Notes: a model not told the origin generated them from the letters alone. Shown: positions 1 to 7,792, numbered from the stretch's first letter. The stretch: 24,610 nt of DNA from CAZYWA01 sp964650975 [NCBI: uncultured bacterium] (GCA_964650975.1 CAZYWA010000047.1:1-24610); one strand, 5' to 3'. Made by a program: numbers and translations.

Positions 1-339
1 GCCAGAGACGTAGATGAACGTCATGCTCGGATTTCGCTCCGCGAGCACGCGCGCGGCGGCGAGCGTCAGGTCGTAGGTCACACGGCGATAATCCGCTTCC
101 TTCATGCCGGCGGACGAGACTCCGAGGCAGAAGAAGCACGCGTCGTATCCGGTGAGCTCGGCGGCGACCTTCGAGAAATCGAGGAAGTCGCCGTGGCGGA
201 GCTCGCGGAGCTTGGGATGCCGCTCTTCGAGCGGGCTTCGCGCCACCGCCAGAACGCTCTCGACGTCCGGATCGAGAAGACACTCGCGCAACACGCCTCG
301 GCCCACCATGCCGGTGGCACCGAACAGCACGACTTTCAT
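1..339 (-). CDS. NAD(P)-binding Rossmann protein (NmrA/SDR-like), partial
   Basis: This is the N-terminal 113 residues of a protein that runs off the left edge. It opens with MKVVLFGATGMVGRG, a beta-strand followed by the GxxGxxG dinucleotide-binding loop of atypical short-chain dehydrogenases. An LAVARS-type strand follows, then a GDF segment, and FFCLGVSSAG where the cofactor pocket continues. The fragment ends at IYVSG, the usual position of the active-site strand. Known family members are NAD(P)H-dependent epimerases, reductases or redox sensors, and the substrate cannot be read from this part. The ATG at 339 has a strong GGGAGGA ribosome site four bases upstream. It lies 29 bp after the permease stop, so the two are probably co-transcribed. 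The fold is secure; the specific function is unknown. Confidence 0.85.
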   Translation of the reverse strand, partial: MKVVLFGATGMVGRGVLRECLLDPDVESVLAVARSPLEERHPKLRELRHGDFLDFSKVAAELTGYDACFFCLGVSSAGMKEADYRRVTYDLTLAAARVLAERNPSMTFIYVSG

Positions 340-368
340 GGTTCCTCCCGCAGCGGTCGAATGGCCCG

Positions 369-2978
369 TCATTCGTACGCGATCGCGGACAGCACGTCGA
401 GGCGCGAGGCCTGTCGCGCCGGGTAGGCCGCGGCCGCCACGGAGATGAGCACCGCGAGCACGCCCGACGCGAGCACCGCGAACGCGTCCACGTGGAAGTC
501 GACGTGCCACCCCACCTGCTCGATCAGCGTTCGCTTGATGAACGGATACGCGATGGAGAGCCCGAGCCCCACCCCGGCGACTGCTCCCATCGTGCCGAGC
601 AGTCCCGCCTCGAGCAGCACCGCGCGCACGATCTGCCCGCGGGTGGCGCCCAGCGCGCGCAAGATACCGATCTCGCGGGTCCGATCGAGGATCGCCGCGA
701 GCAGCGTGTTCACCACACCCAGCGCCGAGATCAGGAGCACCACGACCTCGGTGGCGCGTGTCATCTGGAAGCCCTGGATCACCTGCGAGCGGATCTCGTC
801 CTTCACCTCGTGCGAGGTCATGATCTGCAGGTCGTAGTCGGTGCCGTAACGCTCGCGAATCGCGCTCATCACGCGCGCTTCGTCGTCGGGGCTCGTCAGG
901 TCGACGCTGATGCCGTCGACCATGTCGCTCTTCCAGTCGCGAACGAAGACCGCGCGGTCGACGTGGATCGAGCCGGTGGGACCGGCCCAGTCCGCGAAGG
1001 TCCCGAGGATGCGGAACTCGTGCAAGCCGGTCGGTGTCTCGAGCTCGAGCGTGTCGCCCGCGTGCTTCCCGAAGTGGCGCGCGAACGCGTCCGAGACGCC
1101 GACACCCTCGCCTCGGTGGAGCGCTTCCTGGAACGCCCACGACTCGGGTCCTTCGATCATGTTGTAGCGAGCGGTGCGGCGCGCCACGCCGAGGTCGAGC
1201 GACAGCAGCACCGTGATCTCGCCGCGATACGGGATCTGAAGAGTTCGGAACGGCCGCACGATCCGGACACCGGGAACCTCGCGGATGCCGTCGACCAGCG
1301 CACCGGGGATGCGATTCGACGAAGGCCCTGCGACCCTGTTCGACGACGCCACCGAGAGATCGCTCGCGATGTAGTGGTCGAGCCAGTCGCCGAGCGACAC
1401 CTCGAGGCTGCGCATCAAGGTCGCCACGATCACGTAGGCCGCGATGCCGACCACGATCGCGATCAGCGTCACCGCGGTGCGCCCCGGCGCGCCGCGCAAG
1501 TTGTCGCCGGCGAGCTGTCCCTGGATGCCGAAAACGGCGGCGAGCGCGCGGCCCACGGCCGGCACGCCCGCCACGATGAGCGCCGGCAGGAGCAGCGCCG
1601 CTCCCACCAGCCGGCAGCCCATCGCGAGCAGATCGCCCGCTCCTTCGGGAAGCACCCGCGAGAGCGCCGCGATCGCGAAACCGATTGCCACCAGGATCGC
1701 GCCCGCGACGGCCAGGCGCACGATCGCGCGCGGATCGACGCGCGCGGCCGAATCGCGCCGCAACGCGACCAGCGGCGACACTCGTCCCGCCTGGATGCTG
1801 GGAACCAGCGTCGCCACCAGCGACACGCCGATGCCGGCGCCCAGCGCCGCCGCGAGCTCACCGGGGCCCAAGGGCAGCACCTGCACGGAAGCCGGCATCA
1901 CCCACGCACCCATGAGGCGTCCCACGACCGGCACGATGGTGCGCGCGATCTCGAGCCCGCCCACGAGGCCGAGCGCACTGCCCGCCGTCGAAAGCAAAGC
2001 CGCCTCGATCAGGAACAGCGCTCGAATGCTGGGTGCGGACGTGCCGAGCGAGCGGAGCAAGCCGATCTCGCGACGCCGCTGCACCACCGCGATGCTCATC
2101 GTGTTGAACACCAGAAACACGCCGACGATGAACGCCAGCGCCTGCGCTTGCGCGAAGCCCAGCCGGGTGGCGCCGAGCAGGCTCGCCATCTGCTCGCCGC
2201 GGCTCTCGGGCTTCGCCACCGTGGCACTGCCGGCCACCGCCGCCGCGATGCGCGCGCGCACGGCCTCGACCCCCGCGGCACGGTCGATCTTGGGGTCGAG
2301 CACCACGTCGATCTGGTCGAAGCGCCCGGGCTCGCCGGCCACTCCCTTTCCGAACGCGAGCTGCGCCGCGTAGATGTCCATCAGCGCCAGCATCCCGCCG
2401 AACGCCTTGGCCGGGCCGGCCTCTTTCAGGATCCCGCGCACCACCAGGTTGCAGGCGCCGCGCGCGGTCTGCAGCTCGAGCGGCGAGCCGAGGTGCAGTC
2501 CATGCGAGGTCGCGAAAGTGCCGGTCACGAACACCGAATCGGGCCGCGACAGCACCACGATCGGGTCCTCCATCTCGCTGCCGTCGCCGCTCTTGTCGAT
2601 CTCGTAGCGCCGCACCTCCGAGTCGGCGAGGTAGTCGACGCCGAACACCTGCAGCCGCTCGCCCTTCGAGGCCGAGCCGACCACCAGTCCCGAGTCGAGG
2701 ATGAGCGCGGCCGCCGCCTTCACGCCGGGCACCGCACGCACCCGATCGAGCAGCTCCTCCGGGACACCGGCCTGGCCGTTGGTGACCGACAGCACCGCCT
2801 TGCCCGCCACCGAGTCGACGGACTCGCGGATCGACGAGAACACCGCCCCGTTCACGAGCCGCATCGCCACGATCACCGCGACGCCGAGCGCCAGCCCGAT
2901 CGTGGTGAGCACGGTGCGCAGCGCGTGCTGGCGCCATTGCGCGAGCGTCACGTAGCGAAGCAGGTTGAAGAGCTTCAT
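369..2978 (-). CDS. FtsX/MacB-family ABC transporter permease (two permease halves)
   Basis: The product is an 869-residue inner-membrane protein. A first membrane helix lies at about 22-43, followed by a MacB-type periplasmic domain at about 45-270. An FtsX core at about 275-405 carries the VVQRRREIGLLRSLG motif. A second helix at about 500-522 and a second periplasmic domain come next, then a second FtsX core at about 745-869 with ILDRTREIGILRALGA. This duplicated layout is typical of fused permeases that work with a LolD/MacB-type ATPase in lipoprotein, lipid or peptide export. No ATPase gene is adjacent: the upstream neighbour is divergent (FKBP) and the downstream gene is a Rossmann protein. 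The substrate is not inferable. The ATG at 2978 begins MKLFNLLRYV, the expected short cytoplasmic segment. Confidence 0.93.
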   Translation of the reverse strand: MKLFNLLRYVTLAQWRQHALRTVLTTIGLALGVAVIVAMRLVNGAVFSSIRESVDSVAGKAVLSVTNGQAGVPEELLDRVRAVPGVKAAAALILDSGLVVGSASKGERLQVFGVDYLADSEVRRYEIDKSGDGSEMEDPIVVLSRPDSVFVTGTFATSHGLHLGSPLELQTARGACNLVVRGILKEAGPAKAFGGMLALMDIYAAQLAFGKGVAGEPGRFDQIDVVLDPKIDRAAGVEAVRARIAAAVAGSATVAKPESRGEQMASLLGATRLGFAQAQALAFIVGVFLVFNTMSIAVVQRRREIGLLRSLGTSAPSIRALFLIEAALLSTAGSALGLVGGLEIARTIVPVVGRLMGAWVMPASVQVLPLGPGELAAALGAGIGVSLVATLVPSIQAGRVSPLVALRRDSAARVDPRAIVRLAVAGAILVAIGFAIAALSRVLPEGAGDLLAMGCRLVGAALLLPALIVAGVPAVGRALAAVFGIQGQLAGDNLRGAPGRTAVTLIAIVVGIAAYVIVATLMRSLEVSLGDWLDHYIASDLSVASSNRVAGPSSNRIPGALVDGIREVPGVRIVRPFRTLQIPYRGEITVLLSLDLGVARRTARYNMIEGPESWAFQEALHRGEGVGVSDAFARHFGKHAGDTLELETPTGLHEFRILGTFADWAGPTGSIHVDRAVFVRDWKSDMVDGISVDLTSPDDEARVMSAIRERYGTDYDLQIMTSHEVKDEIRSQVIQGFQMTRATEVVVLLISALGVVNTLLAAILDRTREIGILRALGATRGQIVRAVLLEAGLLGTMGAVAGVGLGLSIAYPFIKRTLIEQVGWHVDFHVDAFAVLASGVLAVLISVAAAAYPARQASRLDVLSAIAYE

Positions 2979-3034
2979 CGGACCGAGACCATGCCCGAGC
3001 TTCGCGTCGCATGCGATACTCGATCAACCCGCCG

Positions 3035-3049
3035 GCGGAGGATTTCTCG
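3035..3049 (+). promoter_or_regulatory. Shine-Dalgarno that sets the FKBP start
   Basis: A perfect GGAGG at 3037-3041 sits eight bases before the ATG at 3050. It favours that start over an in-frame ATG at 3011, which has no comparable site and would add 13 residues not typical of the family. Confidence 0.75.
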
Positions 3050-3406
3050 ATGGCCATGACCAAGACCGCGAGTGGATTGCAGTACGAGGACACGGCTCCC
3101 GGCGACGGCGCCGAGGCCAAGTCCGGTCACACCTGTGGCATGCACTACACGGGCTGGCTGTGGGTGAACGGCGCCAAGGGCGCCAAATTCGACAGCTCGC
3201 TCGATCGCGGCCAGCCGTTCTCGTTCAAGCTCGGCGCCGGCCAGGTGATCAAGGGCTGGGACGAAGGCGTCGCCGGCATCAAGGTGAACGGCAAGCGCTC
3301 GCTGCTCATCCCGCCCGAGCTCGGCTACGGCGCTCGCGGCGCGGGCGGTGTGATCCCACCCAATGCGACCCTGCTCTTCGAGGTGCAGCTCTTGAGCTTG
3401 CGCTAG
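3050..3406 (+). CDS. FKBP-type peptidyl-prolyl cis-trans isomerase
   Basis: This is a 118-residue single-domain FKBP that catalyses cis-trans isomerisation of Xaa-Pro bonds. The whole protein is the FKBP core, with no export signal, so it is probably cytoplasmic. Recognisable core residues are Y33 in HYTGWL, F47-D48 in KFDSS, V66-I67 and W70 in GQVIKGWDEG, Y93 in PPELGYG and F110 in LLFEVQLL, which together line the known active-site pocket. The start at 3050 is chosen for its strong ribosome site. The gene diverges from the FtsX permease with a 71-bp gap. The first copy of the two-hairpin repeat begins 14 bases after its stop codon. Confidence 0.95.
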   Translation: MAMTKTASGLQYEDTAPGDGAEAKSGHTCGMHYTGWLWVNGAKGAKFDSSLDRGQPFSFKLGAGQVIKGWDEGVAGIKVNGKRSLLIPPELGYGARGAGGVIPPNATLLFEVQLLSLR

Positions 3407-3420
3407 CGCGCCGCGCGGCG

Positions 3421-3496
3421 GGAGGGACGCGCTCCGTCGCGTCCGCAGGCCTCGATCTGGATCGACAGCTGCGGCGGCGAGGGACCGCAGCCCTCC
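3421..3496 (+). repeat. Two-hairpin interspersed repeat, copy A
   Basis: Hairpin 1 has arms GGACGCG (3425-3431) and CGCGTCC (3438-3444) around the loop CTCCGT. Hairpin 2 has arms GCTGCGG (3468-3474) and CCGCAGC (3485-3491) around a loop ending GCGAGGGA. The outer ends GGAGGG (3421-3426) and CCCTCC (3491-3496) are also complementary, so a three-way junction is possible. Copy A shares 20 identical bases (3477-3496) with copy B. It shares 24 identical bases over hairpin 1, and another 20 over hairpin 2, with copy C in the opposite orientation. It lies just after the FKBP stop codon. Confidence 0.85.
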
Positions 3497-3604
3497 AAAC
3501 GGAAGTGCTGGGATCAATGGGTCGGCGTGCTGCAACGTGAGCAGCCGCGCCGTGCTCCCGCAGGAACGCATCGAACGCTACGTTCGAGCGCGTTCGACGG
3601 CCTG

Positions 3605-3685
3605 CTAGCCCGGGTTGTTCATGAAAGTTCGTAGTGAGGGCGATCGGCGGCCGCAGTAGAACGCTTCATGAATAATCCGGGCTAG
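3605..3685. mobile_element. 81-bp MITE-like inverted repeat
   Basis: The 21-bp ends at 3605-3625 (starting CTAGCCCGGG, ending TTCATGAA) and 3665-3685 are inverted copies with 19 of 21 positions matching. They enclose a 39-bp core with no coding capacity. Each end abuts CTAG, which contains TA, so a short palindromic target duplication is possible, but the inverted repeat may simply extend that far. Long near-perfect ends and no transposase suggest a non-autonomous element or a remnant solo insertion. It sits 19 bp before the DUF218 lipoprotein start and may carry that gene's leader. No second copy was seen in the window. Confidence 0.65.
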
Positions 3686-3704
3686 GCTACGGCTGGGCGG
3701 ATCG

Positions 3705-4988
3705 ATGCGGACGGCGGCACCGGTCATTGCGCTGATCCTCGGGGTCGCGAGCGCGTGCGGTTCGTCGTCGAGCCCGTCCTCGCCCGCGGCGCCGCTGACT
3801 CCCGAGCTGGCGGCGCTCGATCCCGCGGCGTGTCCGGCGAGCGAGCCGTTCGATCCAGCCGGTTTCGACGCCGCCTATTCCGAGCCACACGGTGTCGACG
3901 CGATCGGCGACCGTGTGTTCCCGCTGCTCACCATGCTCGCCGCCGATCCCGCGGTGCGCCCGGCTGTCGACGGCGACGTGCTGCTGGCGCAGTTCGCCGA
4001 TCGCACCCGCTCCGGCGTCGCGAGTGCAGTCGAGTGCGCCGGCGACGCCTCGTGCGTGAGCGCCGCGGTGCGGTTCTCCACCGATGACGTGAGCGCCGCC
4101 CGCGCGCGACTGGTGGGCCAGTTCGGAGACGCGAAGAGTGCGCTGGTCGCCGGCGACCTGCTCCCTTCCGGCTCGTTCATGCGCTGGGCCGCCGATCCGC
4201 CGGCCGATCTGGTGGGCGCCGCGTGGGACGACGAGAGTGCGCATCTCGACGAGCTGACCCAGTCGTACGTGCTCGACCTCGACGCCTCTCGCCTCGCCTC
4301 GCTCGTCTCCGGTGTCGCCGCCGGTCGGACCGAAGGCGATCCGTGGTTCGCGCCGCTCGAAGCGCTGGTGATCGCGGGCATGCGCCTCGACGGCCGCGAC
4401 GAGGCCGCCCGCTACGAGCCGCTCGACTCGGGCGAGAACGCGGCCGCCGTCGCGCGTATCGGCACGCTCGACTGGTCGTCGTTTCCGTTCGCCGCGATCG
4501 TGGTGCCGGGCGAGGGTCCGACCGACCCTCGCACCGTCTTGAGCCCGCTCGGCAAGCTGCGCTGTGACGTCGCCATCGAGCGCTGGAAAGCCGGTCTCGC
4601 TCCGTTCCTGATGACCTCGGGTGGCCACGTTCACCCCGACCGCACCAAGTACTCGGAGGCGATCGAGATGAAGCACTACTTCATGAGCACCTACGGCGTG
4701 CCCGAAGATGCGATCCTGGTCGATCCGTACGCACGCCACACCACTACCAACATCCGCAACACCACGCGCTCGCTGCTCCACCTCGGCATGCCGCCCGACT
4801 CGGCGGTGCTGGTGACATCCGACGTGGGACAGTCCGCGTACATCGCTTACTTGCTGGCGCCACGTTGCGAGCGGGAGCTCGGCTACGTGCCGTGGCGCGG
4901 CTTCAAAGTGCTGGGTCCCAACGACAGCTGCCTGCGCTCGTCACGCGAGGTGTTGTTCATGGATGCCAGCGACGAGCTCGATCCATGA
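3705..4988 (+). CDS. DUF218 (YdcF/SanA-like) lipoprotein
   Basis: The product has 427 residues. An N-terminal signal ends at a lipobox ASA-C18, followed by a Ser/Pro-rich tether (CGSSSSPSSP), so it is probably lipid-anchored in the envelope. Residues 40-240 are an Asp/Ala-rich region I do not recognise. Residues about 262-400 form a DUF218 domain: AAIVVPGEG (Rossmann-like strand), FLMTSGG, EAIEMKHYF, DPYARHTTTNIRNT and VLVTSD follow the family order. Known relatives include YdcF, SanA and ElyC, linked to envelope or peptidoglycan precursor metabolism, with no firmly established reaction. The stop overlaps the next start as ATGA, which implies translational coupling to the beta-lactamase-fold gene. 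The start lies just beyond the MITE-like element. Confidence 0.85.
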   Translation: MRTAAPVIALILGVASACGSSSSPSSPAAPLTPELAALDPAACPASEPFDPAGFDAAYSEPHGVDAIGDRVFPLLTMLAADPAVRPAVDGDVLLAQFADRTRSGVASAVECAGDASCVSAAVRFSTDDVSAARARLVGQFGDAKSALVAGDLLPSGSFMRWAADPPADLVGAAWDDESAHLDELTQSYVLDLDASRLASLVSGVAAGRTEGDPWFAPLEALVIAGMRLDGRDEAARYEPLDSGENAAAVARIGTLDWSSFPFAAIVVPGEGPTDPRTVLSPLGKLRCDVAIERWKAGLAPFLMTSGGHVHPDRTKYSEAIEMKHYFMSTYGVPEDAILVDPYARHTTTNIRNTTRSLLHLGMPPDSAVLVTSDVGQSAYIAYLLAPRCERELGYVPWRGFKVLGPNDSCLRSSREVLFMDASDELDP

Positions 4989-6205
4989 AACGCGCGCTTC
5001 CCTTGCTGTTGCTGGTGCTGCTCTGCCGCTGCGGCGGATCGGGAGGGGGCGATGCCACGAAGCATCCTCGTCCCACCGCCTGGAATCCCGACGATCCCGG
5101 CCTTTCCGCGCGCCTCGACGACGCGTTCGCCCGCTGGGCCGCCGAGCATTCGGCCATCGGCGCCGCAGGCGCCGTCTACACGCCCGGCTGGCTCGACTGG
5201 ACCGGCGCCACGGGCGTGGTCAGCACCGACACCAACACGCCGTTCACCGTCGACTCCGTGGGCCGCGTCGCGAGCGCCACCAAGCCCTTCACCGCCACGC
5301 TCATCTTCAAGCTGCGCGACGAAGGGAAGATCTCGCTCGACACCAAGCTCGCGCAGTTCATCCCGGATTACCCGAACGGCGATCGGATCACCGTCGAGGA
5401 TTTGCTGCGCCACCGGAGCGGCATTCCCGAGCTGCAACTCGCCGACGGCTTCTTCATCGGCACCGCGATCCTCGAGGATCAGCACTGGTTCACGCCCCTC
5501 GAGATCATGGACTGGACTCACTTGCCGATCCCGATGCTCGACGTCCTCGACGGCACGCTGGTGCCGCGGAAGCCGGTCACGGTCCCGGGTGGTGACTTCC
5601 ACTATGCGCAGCCCAACTTCATCGCGCTCGGGATGATGATCGAGTCGATCACCGGCCAGAAGCTCGCGGACGTCTACGCCGAGCGCATCTTGCGGCCGCT
5701 TCGTCTCGAGCACACCCACCTCCCGGTGATGGACGAGCCGCTCGATCCCGACGGTTACAGCAACCTCTTCGGTCTACTGCCGAAGCGCATTCCCACCAGC
5801 AGCCTGGTGCAGTCGGGCAACAGCTTGAACAGCTCCGCATGGTCCGCGGGCGGCATGGTGTCGTCGGCGCACGATCTCGTGACGTTCCTCTCGGCGCTTC
5901 TCGAAGGGCGGCTCTACTCCGCGGAGGACCTGGCCGATGCGCAGGACTGGCTGCCCACCGACGACAACACGCCGGTGGGTGAGGGTGACGACTACGGCAT
6001 GGCGCTCGACCGCCAGACCCACGACGGCCTCACCTACATCGGCCACGACGGCGCACTGCCGGGCAGCAGCTCCACGATGAAGTACGTCCCGCAGCTCGAC
6101 GTCTACATCGGCGACGTCACCAACTGCGATCTGGTGTCGCTCGACGGAGCGCGGGATCTCGAGCTGCGCGTGGCCCACGCCCTCCGCAACGAACCGCAGG
6201 ATTGA
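4985..6205 (+). CDS. Serine beta-lactamase/DD-peptidase-fold hydrolase (PF00144 type), exported
   Basis: The 406-residue product begins with a hydrophobic signal (MKRALPLLLLVLLCRCGG). C14 and C16 are possible lipidation sites, but both have poor lipoboxes. The catalytic serine-lysine pair is S97-A-T-K100. The second motif, normally YxN, reads Y207-A-Q209 and is followed by PNFIALG. The third motif is H354-D-G356 in GHDGALPG. This matches class C beta-lactamase-like esterases and DD-peptidases, which form an acyl-serine intermediate. The Gln in motif two and HDG in place of KTG argue for esterase or peptidase activity rather than true antibiotic resistance. The ATG at 4985 lies inside the preceding stop (ATGA), so it is coupled to the DUF218 lipoprotein. 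The DDN gene begins six bases after the stop. Confidence 0.9.
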   Translation: MKRALPLLLLVLLCRCGGSGGGDATKHPRPTAWNPDDPGLSARLDDAFARWAAEHSAIGAAGAVYTPGWLDWTGATGVVSTDTNTPFTVDSVGRVASATKPFTATLIFKLRDEGKISLDTKLAQFIPDYPNGDRITVEDLLRHRSGIPELQLADGFFIGTAILEDQHWFTPLEIMDWTHLPIPMLDVLDGTLVPRKPVTVPGGDFHYAQPNFIALGMMIESITGQKLADVYAERILRPLRLEHTHLPVMDEPLDPDGYSNLFGLLPKRIPTSSLVQSGNSLNSSAWSAGGMVSSAHDLVTFLSALLEGRLYSAEDLADAQDWLPTDDNTPVGEGDDYGMALDRQTHDGLTYIGHDGALPGSSSTMKYVPQLDVYIGDVTNCDLVSLDGARDLELRVAHALRNEPQD

Positions 6206-6211
6206 GGCACC

Positions 6212-6682
6212 ATGTACGCGCGATTCATCAACTGGCTCTCCGCGACGCCGTTCGGCTCGTGGATCGTGAAGAACTTCGCATCCAAGATCGATCCGATCCT
6301 GTTCCGCGCCACCAACGGCCGCTTCACGTCGACCGGCGTCCCCACGCTGCCGATGCTCACGATGACCGCGGTGGGCCGGAAATCCGGCGAGAAGCGCGCG
6401 GTGCAGCTCGCCTACCACGCCGAAGGCGGCGACTACCTGATCGTCGCCAGCGCCATGGGCCAGGAGCGCCACCCGGCGTGGCGCTACAACATCGAAGCCA
6501 ATCCGAACGTCGAGGTGCAGATGCGAGGCGAGCGCTTCGAGGCCGTCGCCCAACCGCTCGACGACGCCGAGAAAGCGCGTGTCTGGCCGTCGATCAAGCA
6601 CACCATCCCGCAGATGAACGTCTACGAGAAGCGCACCACCCGCAACATCCGCGTGTTTCGCTTGCGCCGCCGCTCCTCGTAG
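6212..6682 (+). CDS. DDN-family nitroreductase (probable F420-dependent)
   Basis: The 156-residue product matches the deazaflavin-dependent nitroreductase family in length and order. It has an amphipathic N-terminus (YARFINWLSATPFGSW), then LPMLTMTAVGRKSGEKRAVQL, where the GRKSG turn binds cofactor phosphate. It continues with GGDYLIVASAMGQERHPAWRYNI and a final PNVEVQMRGERF strand. Family members bind F420H2 in a split beta-barrel and reduce quinones, nitro compounds or unsaturated carbonyls at the membrane face. F420 use here is inferred from family, not seen. A GAGG lies four bases before the start, overlapping the previous stop region, so it is probably the third gene of this operon. Its stop codon lies in an inverted repeat shared with the convergent gene. 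Confidence 0.88.
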   Translation: MYARFINWLSATPFGSWIVKNFASKIDPILFRATNGRFTSTGVPTLPMLTMTAVGRKSGEKRAVQLAYHAEGGDYLIVASAMGQERHPAWRYNIEANPNVEVQMRGERFEAVAQPLDDAEKARVWPSIKHTIPQMNVYEKRTTRNIRVFRLRRRSS

Positions 6683-6714
6683 ATGCTCATGACCTGCGAT
6701 CCACGAAGAGCGGC
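6669..6714. terminator. Inverted repeat spanning two convergent stop codons
   Basis: The 12-base arms at 6669-6680 and 6703-6714 match at 11 of 12 positions around a 22-base loop. They cover the stop codons of the DDN gene (plus) and the membrane protein gene (minus), which are only four bases apart. The position suits a bidirectional terminator, but neither side has a U-tract. Confidence 0.45.
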
Positions 6715-7238
6715 CGTGGGACGACCCGGGTCAAGATGAGGATCGGCGCCGCCACGTCGACGATGTTGTAGAGGATGAACCACCCGAGATTTCTCGACGG
6801 GGGATGGCCGAAGGCGTTGCGAGCGATGAGGGCGACCATGAGTGCCGCCATCGTCGCGCCGACCACGATGGCCGGAACCCTGATGGCTTCTCTCTTCGTC
6901 CAGAGCGCGAGAACGAGCACGATCATGAACGGTCCGACGCACGCGAAGTAGAACCCCGTCATTAGCCGGATTTGCATGCCCAGGGAAGCGGACACGGGGT
7001 CAACGCCGGTGGCGAAATAGTCCAGCATGTCGACGTGAAGAAGGGCGCGGAGGCGACAGTTGAATTCGCACCACTTGCCGACGCAGGCCGCTTCGCAGCC
7101 CGCCAGCCCCATCGGGTACTTGAAGGCCATCGCGACGTCGATGGTGCAGCCCACGACCACGCGGAAGAGCGCAATGGGCACGAGCAGGACGTCGATGACG
7201 GTCCTCCAGCGTTGCAGGTTATTTTTTTTGGGCGTCAT
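6687..7238 (-). CDS. Four-helix membrane protein with a CxxxCx4CxxxC loop, unknown function
   Basis: The product has 183 residues. Hydrophobic segments lie at about 13-37, 92-113, 120-139 and 151-172. The loop between the first two holds C48-x3-C52-x4-C57-x3-C61, a pattern suited to disulphides or metal binding. I do not recognise a family with confidence. The coding strand begins ATG ACG CCC followed by an A8 run, unusual for this genome. Codon choice is slightly less GC-biased than in neighbours (CTT, GTT, GCT, TAT, CTA all occur). Hydrophobicity on this strand favours it over the arginine-rich opposite frames. It is monocistronic and convergent with the DDN gene. Confidence 0.75.
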   Translation of the reverse strand: MTPKKNNLQRWRTVIDVLLVPIALFRVVVGCTIDVAMAFKYPMGLAGCEAACVGKWCEFNCRLRALLHVDMLDYFATGVDPVSASLGMQIRLMTGFYFACVGPFMIVLVLALWTKREAIRVPAIVVGATMAALMVALIARNAFGHPPSRNLGWFILYNIVDVAAPILILTRVVPRPLFVDRRS

Positions 7239-7294
7239 CGGCGTAGCGCGTTAGAGCTCGTCCATGCCGACCGAGGAAGGAATGGGGGGTGCGC

Positions 7295-7729
7295 ATGTCA
7301 CTGGCGATGACGAAGGCGGAACGAGAGGGCTTCTTGGCCGGCACGCGCGTGGCCATCATCGGCATCGCGGAGGACGGCCGTGGCCCCCTCGCCGTTCCGG
7401 TCTGGTACGAGTTCGTGCCGCCCAACGAGATCCGCATCTTGACCGGCGGTCACTCGAAGAAGGTCGACCTCCTCCGCAAGGCCGGGCGCATGAGCCTCTG
7501 TGTGCAAACCGAGACTCCACCCTACCAGCACGTCAGCGTCGAAGGGCCGGTGCGAATCCAGAGCGGCCTCGATACCACGGAGCTCGCGCGCTCCATGGCG
7601 ATCCGCTACCTCGGCGAGCAGCTCGGCGCAGCTTACATCGAGCTGACCAAGGGCGAGCGCGAGGACAACGTGCTCGTGACACTTTCCATCGAGCGCTGGA
7701 TCACGGTCGACTACAACCGCATGGTCTAG
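7295..7729 (+). CDS. Pyridoxamine 5'-phosphate oxidase-like flavin/F420 split-barrel protein
   Basis: The product has 144 residues from the ATG at 7295. An in-frame GTG at 7289 would add two, and the upstream GAGGAAGG and G-run fit either. The sequence follows the split-barrel order: FLAGTRVAIIGIAEDGRGPLAVPVWYEF with the P-x-W-Y strand, then IRILTGGHSKKVDLLRKAGRMSLCVQTETPPYQHVSVEGPV and an ITVDYNRM end. Known members bind FMN, F420 or haem and act on small redox substrates; cofactor and substrate are not decided by the sequence. The gene stands alone, divergent from the membrane protein by 56 bases. It is followed by a GC-rich hairpin and copy B of the two-hairpin repeat. Confidence 0.88.
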   Translation: MSLAMTKAEREGFLAGTRVAIIGIAEDGRGPLAVPVWYEFVPPNEIRILTGGHSKKVDLLRKAGRMSLCVQTETPPYQHVSVEGPVRIQSGLDTTELARSMAIRYLGEQLGAAYIELTKGEREDNVLVTLSIERWITVDYNRMV

Positions 7730-7792
7730 CGATTCGGCCGGCGGATGCGCGCGTCGACCGTCGAGGCGGATTTCGATCGGAGGCGTTGGAGT

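Noticed and set aside
492-3059. 855-residue plus-strand ORF opposite the permease
   Set aside because: It is almost entirely Arg/His/Gln/Asp-rich with no domain. The opposite strand encodes an intact FtsX permease, so this is a shadow of GC-biased codons.
4985-6205. Reading the beta-lactamase-fold protein as an antibiotic-resistance gene
   Set aside because: Motif two is YAQ and motif three is HDG, as in esterases and DD-peptidases of this fold. Nothing in context points to resistance.
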